Origin: Halomonas sp. KAO
GTDB lineage: Bacteria; Pseudomonadota; Gammaproteobacteria; Pseudomonadales; Halomonadaceae
NCBI RefSeq assembly: GCF_015595025.1
Contig: NZ_JADNRL010000025.1
Span: 59,135-123,134, forward strand
Length of the DNA stretch: 64,000 nt
Reading direction: 5' to 3'
Positions 63,714-64,000 of this stretch are shown piece after piece. The notes under the pieces are model-generated. The model had not been told where the DNA came from. It ran no database searches and worked only from the letters and a program-made list of their open reading frames with translations. Numbering within the stretch: the first letter of the stretch is position 1; every line of letters starts with the position of its first letter. The position numbers and the translations under genes are program-made.

Positions 63714-64000
63714 CTAGGGCGACGGTGCCAGCCAGGCGTCCAGCTGGGCACGGGTCAGCTCGCCGACATGCTGCTCCACGGCGTGGCCCTGGGCGTCGAA
63801 CAGCAGGGTGGTGGGCAGTCCGGGGGATTCGCTGAGCACCATCAGCTCCTGATGCGGGTCGAGCAGCGGGTAGCGAAACTCGAGCGCCTGATCGTCGAGA
63901 TAGCGCACCACCTGCAGCAGCGACTCGCCCTGGTTGGCCACCACCACGGTAACGTCGTCCCGGGCGCTGGCCTCGGCCAGCAGCGGCATCTCGCGCAGGC
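63714..64000 (-). CDS. TlpA/thioredoxin-like thiol-disulfide protein (partial, 5' end outside window)
   Basis: The C-terminal ~95 residues are present. The first readable codons at the window edge give (C)LREMPLLAEAS; the bases GC at 64000-63999 would be the last two of the second CxxC cysteine, as in WCxPCLREMP. Later segments VVVANQGESLLQVVRYLDD and LPTTLLFDAQGHAVEQHVGELT (with the cis-Pro before TT) fit TlpA/ResA-type periplasmic reductases. The N-terminus and any signal peptide are not in the window. Confidence 0.75.
   Translation of the reverse strand, partial: LREMPLLAEASARDDVTVVVANQGESLLQVVRYLDDQALEFRYPLLDPHQELMVLSESPGLPTTLLFDAQGHAVEQHVGELTRAQLDAWLAPSP

Overview
The window is GC-rich chromosomal DNA of a gammaproteobacterium. 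The gene order birA-coaX-tRNA(Tyr,Gly,Thr)-tRNA(Trp)-secE-nusG, the uvrA/MFS/ssb block, the acidic proteins and the overall codon use all suggest a member of the Halomonadaceae (Halomonas or a close relative). No phylogeny was computed, so the genus is an inference.

Bases 1-33300 are the core information-processing region, all on the + strand. After a short non-coding start that may be the edge of an rRNA operon come birA and coaX, three tRNAs, tRNA-Trp, secE-nusG, rplKAJL, rpoBC, the str operon (rpsL-rpsG-fusA-tuf), the S10 operon (rpsJ to rpsQ), the spc operon (rplN to rpmJ) and the alpha operon (rpsM to rplQ). Promoters, terminators, the L10 leader and the rplL-rpoB attenuator can be read directly. 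The tufB gene, which usually lies between tRNA-Thr and tRNA-Trp, is absent.

Bases 33300-42340 hold housekeeping genes: uvrA (-) divergent from a YajR-like MFS transporter, then ssb with a tandem-repeat 5' leader, a sugar-nucleotide-reductase-like protein, a PlsC acyltransferase and the fabA-fabB operon (-).

Bases 42425-49742 are a seven-gene minus-strand operon: a MerR/LitR-type regulator, photolyase, an NTF2-like protein, an SDR, an FAD amine-oxidase-like protein, a DUF1365 protein and a Cfa-type methyltransferase. It resembles light or singlet-oxygen responsive photolyase/lipid-modification clusters. The regulator has lost the cobalamin-binding residues. An 11-bp-period direct repeat lies upstream of the operon, and what looks like a decayed DUF2878 gene lies just downstream of cfa.

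Bases 49896-53746 carry a TIGR01777 epimerase-like gene and rapA, which are convergent and overlap by four bases.

Bases 54005-61336 look like a 4-guanidinobutyrate / 2-ketoarginine catabolic island: a ureohydrolase, a YjiH-type membrane protein, a ThDP-dependent decarboxylase-like enzyme and an aldehyde dehydrogenase in one minus-strand operon. A clear sigma-54 promoter precedes it, and a divergent PAS-AAA+-HTH sigma-54 activator is encoded next to it. Three matching 16-bp dyads (GATNCA-N4-TGNATC) lie between them. This is the most coherent regulatory unit found in the window.

The end holds an exported serine hydrolase, an HdhA-like SDR and the 3' part of a TlpA/thioredoxin-like gene cut by the window edge.
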